From Blautia schinkii DSM 10518 (GTDB lineage: Bacteria > Bacillota > Clostridia > Lachnospirales > Lachnospiraceae), in NCBI GenBank assembly GCA_000702025.1, contig KL370851.1, positions 326,005-390,004 of the forward strand: a stretch of DNA of 64,000 nucleotides, in the 5' to 3' direction. Positions 32,283 through 41,061 of this stretch are shown here, in pieces; position 1 is the first letter of the stretch, and every line of letters starts with the position of its first letter. The position numbers were made by a program, and so were the translations under genes. The notes under the pieces were generated by a model. It saw only the letters and a list, made by a program, of their open reading frames with translations. It was not told where the DNA came from and made no database searches.

Positions 32283-33989
32283 ATGGATCCATATATAACA
32301 ACAATTGTGTGTGTGATAGCGCTTCTTGCCGTGTTTGCTATCTCTATTGTACATGAAAACCATAAACAAAAGAAAACCACCCTCAAGAAAATCCGCCGGG
32401 TTTACGGAAATGTCCCGGAGCAGGAATATGAGACTGGGGATATTGAGCGTATTTCCCACTATTTCCGCAGAAAAAACAGCCAGGGCTTTGTGATTGATGA
32501 TATTACCTGGAACGACCTGGATATGGACCGGCTTTACATGATGGTCAATCAGACCATGTCCTCGCCGGGGGAGGATGTACTCTATTCGATGATGCGCACG
32601 CCGCTCATGTCAAAGGAGGAGCTTAAGGCAAGAGATGATTTAGTGGAATTTTTTGCCACCCATGAAGAGGAGCGTACGCAGACGCAGCTTATGGTGTCCA
32701 AGGTAGGGAAAACAAGGATTGGCTCCCTGTCTGATACGGTGTTTGCCCTTACCAATGCACCTCTTTTAAAACCGGCACTGCATGTTGTTATGCTAGTTGT
32801 AATTTTGTCAAGCCTGGTGCTGATACCTTTTAATCCTTTGCTGGGGTTTGCCCTGTTTTTTCTGCTGAGTATTTCAAATGTTATCATTTATTATGCCAGT
32901 AAAGATTATAAGCTCACTGAAATATATCTGGACTGCATTTCAAGTCTGCTTCGGATGCTTGCCACTGCGGATGAGATGGAGACAGTAAATTGGCCGGAGA
33001 CAAAGAAGCAGATGGATGCTATCCGTGACGGCAAGAAAGTATTTGCGTCCCTGCGGAAAAAAGCGGTATTTATAACCGGAAAGAATAGCGGTTCAGGTGA
33101 CTTTCTTCAGGCTATTCTTGATTATGTGCGCATTGTGTTCCATGTAGATATCCTTGCCTTTAATTCCGTGCTGCGTGACGTGCAGGGCAAATCAGACAAG
33201 ATTATGCAGCTAATAGACAACATCGGGGAGCTGGATGCAGCGATTTCCATTGCTTCCTTCCGTGAGCTTCTGGTGCTTAAATGTAAGCCGGAGTTTGAGG
33301 AGTATGACGGCTCTGCCATCAGTCTTGAGGTTGAGGATTTGTATCATCCGCTGATTACGGAGGCGGTGGCTAACAGCATTACGGCTACAGGCGGCACGCT
33401 GGTTACAGGCTCTAATGCCTCAGGCAAGTCCACTTTCCTTAAGAATGTTGCCATTAACAGTATCCTTGCCCAGACCATTTATACCTGCACCTGCAGCTAT
33501 TACTGCGCGCCGCTTTTGAAGGTGATGACCTCCATGGCACTGCGTGATGACTTGAGCGGCGGCGAGAGCTATTTCATCGTGGAAATCAAGTCCTTAAAGC
33601 GTATCCTTGATGAGAGCAAAAAGAAGGAACCACTTTTGTGCATCATTGACGAGGTGCTTCGGGGGACGAATACGATTGAGCGTATTGCAGCTTCCTCAAG
33701 GATTTTGAGAGAGCTGACAGGTAATTGGATGCTGTCCTTTGCTGCCACCCATGATATTGAGCTTTCTTATATACTGGAGGGTATCTTCCATAATTATCAT
33801 TTCGAGGAGGAAGTGAAGGACAATGAGGTCACCTTCAGCTATATGATTCAAAACGGCAGGGCAACCACCAGAAACGCCATCAAGCTTCTGGATGTGCTGG
33901 GATATGACAAAAAGGTGGTGGATGCGGCCAGAAATGCCGCAGAGGAATTTGAGCGCACAGGCGTATGGAAAACAGCGAAGGGAGAGTAA
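32283..33989 (+). CDS. Membrane-anchored MutS-family ATPase
   Basis: A 568-residue protein whose C-terminal ~200 residues are a MutS ATPase: Walker A TGSNASGKSTFLKN, DDLSGGESYFIVE, Walker B LLCIIDEVLRGTNTIE and the ATHD switch. There is no mismatch-recognition domain. Instead a transmembrane helix lies near residues 5-22 and two more near 165-205 (LHVVMLVVILSSLVLIPF). It belongs to membrane MutS-like proteins of unknown role, not to MutS1 or MutS2. ATG 32283 follows AAAGGAGATTTT. The rnhA start is five bases after its stop, so the two are co-expressed. Confidence 0.88.
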   Translation: MDPYITTIVCVIALLAVFAISIVHENHKQKKTTLKKIRRVYGNVPEQEYETGDIERISHYFRRKNSQGFVIDDITWNDLDMDRLYMMVNQTMSSPGEDVLYSMMRTPLMSKEELKARDDLVEFFATHEEERTQTQLMVSKVGKTRIGSLSDTVFALTNAPLLKPALHVVMLVVILSSLVLIPFNPLLGFALFFLLSISNVIIYYASKDYKLTEIYLDCISSLLRMLATADEMETVNWPETKKQMDAIRDGKKVFASLRKKAVFITGKNSGSGDFLQAILDYVRIVFHVDILAFNSVLRDVQGKSDKIMQLIDNIGELDAAISIASFRELLVLKCKPEFEEYDGSAISLEVEDLYHPLITEAVANSITATGGTLVTGSNASGKSTFLKNVAINSILAQTIYTCTCSYYCAPLLKVMTSMALRDDLSGGESYFIVEIKSLKRILDESKKKEPLLCIIDEVLRGTNTIERIAASSRILRELTGNWMLSFAATHDIELSYILEGIFHNYHFEEEVKDNEVTFSYMIQNGRATTRNAIKLLDVLGYDKKVVDAARNAAEEFERTGVWKTAKGE

Positions 33990-33994
33990 GAGAG

Positions 33995-34468
33995 ATGGTA
34001 GTTGAGATTTATACAGACGGTGCGGCCAGAGGGAATCCCGACGGCCCGGGAGGTTACGGCACCGTGCTTCATTATACAGATACAAAGGGAGAGCTTCATG
34101 TCCGGGAGTTTTCCCAGGGGTACAAAAAGACGACAAACAACCGCATGGAGCTGATGGCTGCAATCGTGGGGTTAGAGGCTCTTACAAGACCATGCCAGGT
34201 AGAGCTGTATTCGGATTCAAAGTATTTGGTGGATGCGTTTAACCAGCACTGGATTGATTCCTGGATTAAAAAGGGATGGAAGCGCGGAAAGAATGAACCT
34301 GTGAAAAACGTGGACCTCTGGCAGCGTCTCCTGAAAGCCAAGGCTCCCCACAAGGTGACCTTTCATTGGGTCAAAGGACACGACGGTCATGAGGAGAATG
34401 AAAGGTGCGATTATCTTGCCACCTCGGCGGCGGACGGGAATGAACTGATTGACGATGTACAGCAGTAA
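33995..34468 (+). CDS. rnhA: Ribonuclease HI
   Basis: Degrades the RNA strand of RNA-DNA hybrids; 157 residues. Acidic catalytic residues are visible in EIYTDGAARGNPDGPGGYG (D), NNRMELMAAIVGLEAL (E), ELYSDSKYLVDAF (D) and the late NERCDYLA (D). WVKGHDGHEENERCD supplies the conserved histidine loop. ATG 33995 matches the family N-terminus; an upstream in-frame ATG at 33965 lies inside the preceding gene and is less likely. Confidence 0.95.
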   Translation: MVVEIYTDGAARGNPDGPGGYGTVLHYTDTKGELHVREFSQGYKKTTNNRMELMAAIVGLEALTRPCQVELYSDSKYLVDAFNQHWIDSWIKKGWKRGKNEPVKNVDLWQRLLKAKAPHKVTFHWVKGHDGHEENERCDYLATSAADGNELIDDVQQ

Positions 34469-34533
34469 CGGATGCATTGCTTTGTCTTGCTGTGTTTCAA
34501 TGCTTTAAGTTGTTAAAATGTGCCTAAATTTTC

Positions 34534-34562
34534 TTGACAAACAAAAATACAGTTTGTATACT
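34534..34562 (+). promoter_or_regulatory. Sigma-A promoter of the tyrS T-box leader
   Basis: TTGACA (34534-34539), 17-base spacer, TATACT (34557-34562). Confidence 0.88.
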
Positions 34563-34567
34563 TTCAA

Positions 34568-34860
34568 TTAGCATATGCAAAAAGCTTTGAAGGGAAGAAG
34601 TAATGCAGGAGGAAACACACAGAGAGCTGCCGGTTGGTGAGAGGCGCGTGCGGAACTTGTATGAATACATCCCGGAGCTCCGTACCGAAAGATGGTTGTT
34701 GATTTCGAGTAGGCTGCGGCGGAATGGCACCCGTTATTGTGCTGGAGTGATGGATTACGTCACTTGCGGAGGCAGAGGATGCGAGTCCTTTGTGAATTTA
34801 GGTGGTAGCACGGGGCCCGGTTCTCGTCCTAAAAAGGACAGGAACCGGGATTTTTGTATA
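34568..34860 (+). promoter_or_regulatory. T-box riboswitch leader, tyrosine specific
   Basis: Leader sensing uncharged tRNA-Tyr. The specifier codon TAC is at 34666-34668 in GAATACATCCCGGAGC. The T-box sequence TTTAGGTGGTAGCACGG is near 34798-34814. The terminator stem CCCGGTTCT...GTCC / GGAC...AGGAACCGGG ends in TTTTT (about 34817-34857). Stem I resembles that of the leuS leader (CTGCCGGTTGGTG). Confidence 0.93.
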
Positions 34861-34936
34861 CATGCACAGGACGCTGCCCATAACGGACAGAGGTTCAGAT
34901 GCTGCTAATCTGAGATTATAACAGGAGGAAAACACT

Positions 34937-36166
34937 ATGACAGTTTGGGAAGAACTGAAAGCCCGCGGCCTCATTGCACAGGTCACGGACGAGGATGAGA
35001 TCAAAGAGATGGTTAACCAGGGGAAAGCCACCTTTTATATTGGCTTTGACCCCACAGCGGACAGTCTCCATGTGGGACATTTTATGGCGCTTTGCCTGAT
35101 GAAGCGTCTGCAGATGGCGGGCAATAAGCCTATCGCCCTTTTAGGCGGCGGGACCGGTATGATCGGCGATCCCTCCGGCAGGAGCGATATGCGCCAGATG
35201 ATGACACCGGAGACGATCCAGCACAATATAGACTGCTTTAAGAGACAGATGGAGCGTTTTATTGATTTTTCTGAGGGTAAGGCAATGATGGTCAATAATG
35301 CGGACTGGCTCATGGGACTGAATTATGTGGAGCTTCTTAGAGAAGTTGGTTCTCATTTTTCTGTAAACCGTATGCTTACGGCAGAGTGCTATAAGCAGCG
35401 TATGGAAAAAGGCTTAAGCTTCCTGGAATTCAACTACATGATCATGCAGAGCTATGATTTCTACATGTTATATCAGAAATACGGCTGCAATATGCAGTTC
35501 GGCGGCGATGACCAGTGGAGTAATATGCTGGGCGGAACCGAGCTGATCCGCCGCAAGCTTGGTAAGGACGCATACGCCATGACCATCACCCTGCTTCTGA
35601 ACTCTGAGGGCAAGAAGATGGGCAAGACACAGTCCGGCGCAGTATGGCTTGACCCGAATAAGACCACACCGTTTGATTTCTACCAGTACTGGAGAAATGT
35701 GGATGATGCGGATGTTATCAAATGTATGCGTCTGCTCACTTTCCTTCCCCTGGAGGAAATCGAAGAGATGGCTAAGTGGGAAGGCAGCCAGCTCAACAAG
35801 GCAAAAGAAGTGCTTGCTTACGAGCTTACCAACCTCGTTCACGGCGAGGAGGAAGCCAAGAAAGCCCAGGAGGGCGCGCGTGCATTGTTCGCAGGCGGAG
35901 CCAACACAGAGAATATGCCGGCCACAGAGCTTGCCGCAGAAGATTTCGCTGAGGACAATACCATTGATCTTATCAGTCTGCTGGTGAAAACAGAGCTTGT
36001 TCCCAGCCGTTCCGAGGGACGCCGTGCCATTGAGCAGGGTGGCGTATCCATCGATGGTGAAAAGATAACTGACATTAAGCATACGGTTTCCAAAGACAGC
36101 CTGCAGGGTGAGGGAGTCGTGCTGAAGCGCGGCAAAAAGAAATTCAACAAGGTGTATGCAAAATAA
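34937..36166 (+). CDS. tyrS: Tyrosyl-tRNA synthetase
   Basis: Class I synthetase that charges tRNA-Tyr, 409 residues. The HIGH-type motif is HVGHFMALC after DPTADSL, the GGDDQWSN block recognises tyrosine, and KMGKTQSGAVW is the KMSKS loop. A C-terminal S4-like RNA-binding domain ends the protein (SEGRRAIEQGGVSIDG). ATG 34937 follows AGGAGGAAAACACT. It is controlled by the T-box leader upstream; alaS follows after 82 bases. Confidence 0.97.
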   Translation: MTVWEELKARGLIAQVTDEDEIKEMVNQGKATFYIGFDPTADSLHVGHFMALCLMKRLQMAGNKPIALLGGGTGMIGDPSGRSDMRQMMTPETIQHNIDCFKRQMERFIDFSEGKAMMVNNADWLMGLNYVELLREVGSHFSVNRMLTAECYKQRMEKGLSFLEFNYMIMQSYDFYMLYQKYGCNMQFGGDDQWSNMLGGTELIRRKLGKDAYAMTITLLLNSEGKKMGKTQSGAVWLDPNKTTPFDFYQYWRNVDDADVIKCMRLLTFLPLEEIEEMAKWEGSQLNKAKEVLAYELTNLVHGEEEAKKAQEGARALFAGGANTENMPATELAAEDFAEDNTIDLISLLVKTELVPSRSEGRRAIEQGGVSIDGEKITDIKHTVSKDSLQGEGVVLKRGKKKFNKVYAK

Positions 36167-36248
36167 AGCGTGTGCAAAAAAGGATGGGCTATGCCGTACC
36201 TGAATATAGATATAGCTGCGATACCGCGGCAAAGGAGGAAATGATAGA

Positions 36249-38888
36249 ATGAAGAAATACGGAGTGAACGAACTTCGCCAGATGTTTCTGGACTTCATGG
36301 AAAGTAAGGGCCATCTGGTAATGAAGAGCTTTTCCCTGGTACCCCAGGGAGATAAGAGTCTTCTGCTCATCAATGCCGGAATGGCACCGTTAAAGCCATA
36401 TTTTACAGGGGCAGAGATTCCGCCCAGGAACCGGGTGGCAACCTGCCAGAAATGTATCCGTACAGGCGATATTGAGAATGTAGGAAAGACTGCACGTCAC
36501 GGTACCTTCTTTGAGATGCTGGGCAACTTCTCTTTTGGCGATTACTTTAAGAAAGAGGCTCTGGAATGGTCCTGGGAATTCCTTACCGAGGTAATCGGAC
36601 TTGATCCTGACCGTCTGTATCCGTCTGTTTATCTGGACGATGACGAGGCCTTTGATATTTGGAATAAAGATATCGGTATTCCGGCTGAGCGTATTTTCCG
36701 TTTCGGCAAGGAGGACAACTTCTGGGAGCATGGTGCAGGTCCCTGCGGTCCTTGCTCAGAAGTATACTATGACCGCGGAGAAAAGTTCGGATGCGGCAAA
36801 GAGGGCTGTACCGTAGGCTGTGACTGCGACCGCTACATGGAAATATGGAACGACGTGTTCACACAGTTTGAGAATGACGGAAACGGCAATTACACAGAGC
36901 TGACACAGAAGAATATCGATACAGGTATGGGCCTTGAGCGTCTGGCAGTGGCAGTTCAGGAGGTGGATTCCATCTTTGACGTGGATACCATCTGTGCACT
37001 GCGTAACCTCGTATGTGAGGTGGCAGGAAAAGAGTACGGCAAGGTATATGATGACGATGTATCCATCCGTCTGATCACAGACCATATCCGTTCCGCAACC
37101 TTCATGATCTCCGACGGCATTATGCCCACCAATGAGGGACGCGGCTACGTACTCCGCCGTCTCATCCGCCGTGCGGCAAGACATGGACGTCTCCTGGGAA
37201 TCAAAGGCACCTTCCTTGCGAAATTAAGTGCCATGGTGATCGAAGGCTCCAAGGACGGATATCCGGAGCTTGAGGAAAAGAAGGAGTTTATCTTCAAGGT
37301 GCTCACCAATGAAGAGAACCAGTTTAATAAGACCATTGACCAGGGCCTGCGCATTCTCTCTGACATGGAGGAGGAGATGAAGGCTGCCGGACAAACTGTT
37401 CTTTCCGGTGACAATGCGTTTAAATTATATGATACCTACGGCTTCCCGCTTGACCTGACCAAGGAAATCCTTGAGGAAAAGGGCTACGGCATCGACGAGG
37501 AAGGCTTCCGTGCAGCTATGGAGGAACAGCGTACCAAGGCTCGCGAGGCACGTGAGGTGACGAACTATATGGGCGCGGATGCGACCGTATATGATGAAAT
37601 TGATGCGTCAGTGACCACGGAATTTGTAGGGTACGATTCTCTTGTCTTTGACTCAAAGGTGACTGTCCTTACCACAGAGACAGAGATTGTGAATTCACTG
37701 ATGGAAGGTCAGAAGGGCACAATCTTTGTAGAGAAAACACCTTTCTATGCCACCATGGGCGGCCAGGAAGGCGATACAGGCGTAATCGAGACTGCCAACG
37801 GCAAATTCATCGTAGAGGATACCATCAAGCTCCGCGGCGGTAAATTCGGCCATGTAGGACATATGGAGTCCGGCATGATTTCCATGGGTGAGACTGTGAC
37901 CCTGAAGGTAGACGCTTCTGCCAGAAAGAGCACGGAGAAAAACCACAGCGCAACGCATCTTCTTCAGAAAGCATTAAAGACAGTGCTCGGTTCCCATGTG
38001 GAGCAGAAGGGCTCTCTTGTGACACCTGACAGACTGCGTTTCGACTTTGCCCATTTCCAGGCTATGACAGCAGAAGAGCTTGCCAGGGTTGAGGCTCTTG
38101 TAAACGAGCAGATCCAGTGTGGCCTTGAGGTGCGCACAGACGTGATGAATATCGAGGAAGCTAAGAAATCCGGTGCGATGGCATTGTTCGGTGAGAAATA
38201 CGATCAGGAAGTGCGCGTAGTATCCATGGGCGAGTTTTCTAAGGAGCTCTGCGGCGGTACCCACGTTTCCAACACCGGTTCCATCATGCTCTTTAAAATC
38301 GTTTCCGAGTCCGGTATCGCGGCAGGTGTGCGCCGTATCGAAGCACTCACCGGAAACGGCGTGCTGGAATATTATAAAAAGCAGGAGGAGCTTCTTACCA
38401 CAGCGGCAAAGGCTCTCAAAGCAAGTCCGTCCGAGCTTGTGGAAAAGATTTCCCATCTGCAGGCTGAGGTTAAGACCCTTCAGAGCGAAAACGAGTCCTT
38501 AAAGAGCAAGCTTGCACAGGGTGCTCTGGGCGACGTGATGGATCAGGTTGTGGATGTAAAAGGAACGAAACTTCTGGCTGCGAAATTAGAAGGCGTTGAT
38601 ATGAATGGTCTGCGCGATTTGGGTGACCAGCTTAAGGAAAAATTAGGCGAGGGCGTTGTCGTGCTGGCAGCAGTAAATGAAGGCAAGGTAAATCTCCTTG
38701 CTATGGCAACTGACGCCGCACAGAAATCCGGCGCTCATGCAGGCAATCTTATCAAGGCTGTGGCTGCCATTGTAGGTGGCGGCGGCGGCGGACGCCCGAA
38801 TATGGCCCAGGCCGGCGGCAAGATTCCCGAAAAAGCACAGGAAGCAATCGATGCTGTGGCAGGTATTTTAGAGGGTCAACTCAAATAA
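36249..38888 (+). CDS. alaS: Alanyl-tRNA synthetase
   Basis: Class II synthetase for tRNA-Ala, 879 residues. Features in order: catalytic N-terminus (FLDFMESKGH, INAGMAPLKPYFTG, RHGTFFEMLGNFSFGDY), tRNA-recognition part with RRLIRRAARHGRLLG, the editing domain (NHSATHLLQKAL and CGGTHVSNTG) and the C-terminal DHHA1 domain ending VGGGGGGRPNMAQAGG. GGAGG precedes ATG 36249. No T-box of its own is seen, so it may be partly read from the tyrS transcript. Confidence 0.98.
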   Translation: MKKYGVNELRQMFLDFMESKGHLVMKSFSLVPQGDKSLLLINAGMAPLKPYFTGAEIPPRNRVATCQKCIRTGDIENVGKTARHGTFFEMLGNFSFGDYFKKEALEWSWEFLTEVIGLDPDRLYPSVYLDDDEAFDIWNKDIGIPAERIFRFGKEDNFWEHGAGPCGPCSEVYYDRGEKFGCGKEGCTVGCDCDRYMEIWNDVFTQFENDGNGNYTELTQKNIDTGMGLERLAVAVQEVDSIFDVDTICALRNLVCEVAGKEYGKVYDDDVSIRLITDHIRSATFMISDGIMPTNEGRGYVLRRLIRRAARHGRLLGIKGTFLAKLSAMVIEGSKDGYPELEEKKEFIFKVLTNEENQFNKTIDQGLRILSDMEEEMKAAGQTVLSGDNAFKLYDTYGFPLDLTKEILEEKGYGIDEEGFRAAMEEQRTKAREAREVTNYMGADATVYDEIDASVTTEFVGYDSLVFDSKVTVLTTETEIVNSLMEGQKGTIFVEKTPFYATMGGQEGDTGVIETANGKFIVEDTIKLRGGKFGHVGHMESGMISMGETVTLKVDASARKSTEKNHSATHLLQKALKTVLGSHVEQKGSLVTPDRLRFDFAHFQAMTAEELARVEALVNEQIQCGLEVRTDVMNIEEAKKSGAMALFGEKYDQEVRVVSMGEFSKELCGGTHVSNTGSIMLFKIVSESGIAAGVRRIEALTGNGVLEYYKKQEELLTTAAKALKASPSELVEKISHLQAEVKTLQSENESLKSKLAQGALGDVMDQVVDVKGTKLLAAKLEGVDMNGLRDLGDQLKEKLGEGVVVLAAVNEGKVNLLAMATDAAQKSGAHAGNLIKAVAAIVGGGGGGRPNMAQAGGKIPEKAQEAIDAVAGILEGQLK

Positions 38889-38921
38889 GTGAGATTTTTT
38901 GTAAAAAAACACCAAAACCAG

Positions 38922-38951
38922 TTGACGAACCTCCGGGCAATGATATATAAT
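38922..38951 (+). promoter_or_regulatory. Sigma-A promoter of rpsU
   Basis: TTGACG (38922-38927), 18-base spacer, TATAAT (38946-38951), about 80 bases before the rpsU start. Confidence 0.82.
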
Positions 38952-39029
38952 ATTAGACGTGCAAGAAAAATACCCAGACAGTTGTATTTAAGCACAATCT
39001 ACAACTGGAGGGAGGTTAGGTGTGAGTCT

Positions 39030-39206
39030 ATGTCAAATGTAATCGTAAAAGAGAACGAGACTTTAGATAGCGCTCTTCGCAGATTCAAGAGAAGCTGTGC
39101 TAAAGCAGGAATTCAGCAGGAAATCCGCAAGAGAGAGCATTACGAGAAGCCAAGCGTTCGTCGTAAGAAAAAATCTGAAGCCGCAAGAAAACGTAAATAT
39201 AATTAA
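39030..39206 (+). CDS. rpsU: Ribosomal protein bS21
   Basis: A 58-residue basic small-subunit protein. It opens MSNVIVKENETLDSALRRFK and continues RSCAKAGIQQEIRKREHYEK, ending in an RRKKK-rich tail, all typical of bS21. GGAGGGAGG at 39007-39015 is about 14 bases ahead. It has its own promoter and terminator and is a single-gene unit. Confidence 0.97.
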   Translation: MSNVIVKENETLDSALRRFKRSCAKAGIQQEIRKREHYEKPSVRRKKKSEAARKRKYN

Positions 39207-39215
39207 TTGTGCGCG

Positions 39216-39245
39216 AAAATCCCTGACTTTTAGTCAGGGATTTTT
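39216..39245 (+). terminator. Rho-independent terminator after rpsU
   Basis: Stem AAAATCCCTGACT / AGTCAGGGATTTT, 13 pairs, loop TTT, ending in a T run. Confidence 0.92.
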
Positions 39246-39305
39246 AACTACCGGCGTATGAAGTGTCTGGTAGGAAGGAAAGTACGTGAAGAAGAAGGAT
39301 TAGAC

Positions 39306-40868
39306 ATGAATCTGATAATTATGCCACTTAGAAAAATAGCGAAACTTCTGTTCAACCGGATATTTTATGTTGTATTTGCTTTGCTGGTACAGCTTGGATG
39401 GATTTTACTCACTGTCTGGCGGCTGGTAGGCTATTCAAGGTATATATCCATGGGACTGAATATTCTCAGTATTCTGGTAGTTCTGTGGATTGTAAATAAG
39501 AAGATCAACCCGTCTTATAAGCTGGCTTGGACCATGCTTATCCTCACAATCCCGGTTTTTGGCCTTTTGTTTTACCTGCTGTTTGGTCAGTCCAGAATTG
39601 CAACTGCTATGCAGGAACGGTTCGAAGAAATCCTTAAGCAGAGTGAGGACCATTTGCGGGGCGATGAGGTGACGCGTGAAAAGCTGAAGGACACAGACTG
39701 TTCTATTTATAAACAGTCAGAATATATCCGCAAGTATTCCGGTTACCCGGCGCATGAGCACACAGCCATGGAATATTTCCAGGTGGGTGACGATATGTTT
39801 CCGGTACTTGTACATGAGCTGGAGCAGGCACAGCATTATATATTTATTGAATACTTTATTATCAATGACGGAGTGATGTGGCGCACTATCCTTGAAATTT
39901 TGGAGAATAAAGCTGCCCAGGGAGTAGATGTGAGACTCATTTATGATGATTTCGGCTGTCTTACCACTCTGCCGCACAAATATTACCAGCTGCTGCGCTC
40001 CAAAGGAATCAAGTGCGAGGTGTTTAACTCGTTCCGGCCGCTTCTCAATGTAATCCAGAACAACCGGGACCACAGGAAGCTATGTATTATTGACGGACAT
40101 ACCGGATTTACCGGAGGCATCAACCTGGCGGATGAATATATCAACCAGAGAGAGCGCTTCGGTCACTGGAAGGACACAGCCGTAATGCTCAAGGGCGAGG
40201 CAGTATGGAATATGACAGCCATGTTCCTGCATATGTGGAACGTGGTGACACGCTCTAAGGAGCCTTGCGTGTTTGATAACTATTTTCCCCACACGTATCA
40301 TCCCGAGCCATTTGAAGGAAGCGGATTTGTACAGCCCTTCTGTGATACGCCCCTGGATGATGAAATCGTGGGTGAGAATGTGTATTTGAACATCATTAAC
40401 AGAGCGAAGCATTACGTATATATCTGTACTCCGTATCTGATCATTGACAATGAGATGATGACCGCGCTCTGTCTGGCTGCCAAGAGCGGTGTGGATGTGC
40501 GCATTATGACACCTGCAGTTCCGGATAAGAAGATGGTATTTCTGCTTACTCAGTCATACTACGAGCAGCTTCTTGAGGCCGGTGTGAAGATTTTTGAATA
40601 CCAGCCCGGCTTCCTCCATGCGAAATCCTTTGTGTGCGACGACGAGGTTGGAGTTGTGGGCACCATCAACCTGGACTACCGGAGCCTTTACCTGCATTTC
40701 GAGGATGGCGTGTGGATTTACCGCAATTCCGTAATCTGGGATATCAAGCAGGATTTTATGGAAACGCTCGATTACTGCGAGGCCATAGATATTGAATTCT
40801 GCCGTAACCGCAATATCGCAGTCCGTGCCATGCAGAACGTGATGCGCTTATTGGCGCCTATGCTTTGA
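39306..40868 (+). CDS. cls: Cardiolipin synthase
   Basis: Membrane phospholipase-D-type enzyme that joins phosphatidylglycerols to form cardiolipin; 520 residues. Two N-terminal membrane helices (residues about 15-38 and 42-85) precede two HKD catalytic motifs, HRKLCIIDGHTGFTGGINLA and HAKSFVCDDEVGVVGTIN. ATG 39306 follows AAGGA; an in-frame ATG at 39258 would add 16 polar residues in front of the first helix and is less likely. PgsA, encoded at 27324, makes the precursor. Confidence 0.95.
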   Translation: MNLIIMPLRKIAKLLFNRIFYVVFALLVQLGWILLTVWRLVGYSRYISMGLNILSILVVLWIVNKKINPSYKLAWTMLILTIPVFGLLFYLLFGQSRIATAMQERFEEILKQSEDHLRGDEVTREKLKDTDCSIYKQSEYIRKYSGYPAHEHTAMEYFQVGDDMFPVLVHELEQAQHYIFIEYFIINDGVMWRTILEILENKAAQGVDVRLIYDDFGCLTTLPHKYYQLLRSKGIKCEVFNSFRPLLNVIQNNRDHRKLCIIDGHTGFTGGINLADEYINQRERFGHWKDTAVMLKGEAVWNMTAMFLHMWNVVTRSKEPCVFDNYFPHTYHPEPFEGSGFVQPFCDTPLDDEIVGENVYLNIINRAKHYVYICTPYLIIDNEMMTALCLAAKSGVDVRIMTPAVPDKKMVFLLTQSYYEQLLEAGVKIFEYQPGFLHAKSFVCDDEVGVVGTINLDYRSLYLHFEDGVWIYRNSVIWDIKQDFMETLDYCEAIDIEFCRNRNIAVRAMQNVMRLLAPML

Positions 40869-40890
40869 TTGTTTTATATTATGATTGTTC

Positions 40891-40925
40891 AAAAAGCCCG
40901 AATCGTTTAAGAATTCGGGCTTTTT
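40891..40925 (+). terminator. Rho-independent terminator after cls
   Basis: AAAAAGCCCGAAT / ATTCGGGCTTTTT, 13 pairs, nine-base loop. The symmetrical A and T flanks could also act on the other strand. Confidence 0.92.
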
Positions 40926-41061
40926 CTGTTATTTCAGAAAATATATCTGGACAAATCGGAAATAAGTATGCTATGATAATCTCCATGTGCATCCGTGGCG
41001 GACATACTGCGCGCAGATGTATGGCAGAAAGCAGGAAGATCCTGCATAAGAAAGGAAATAT

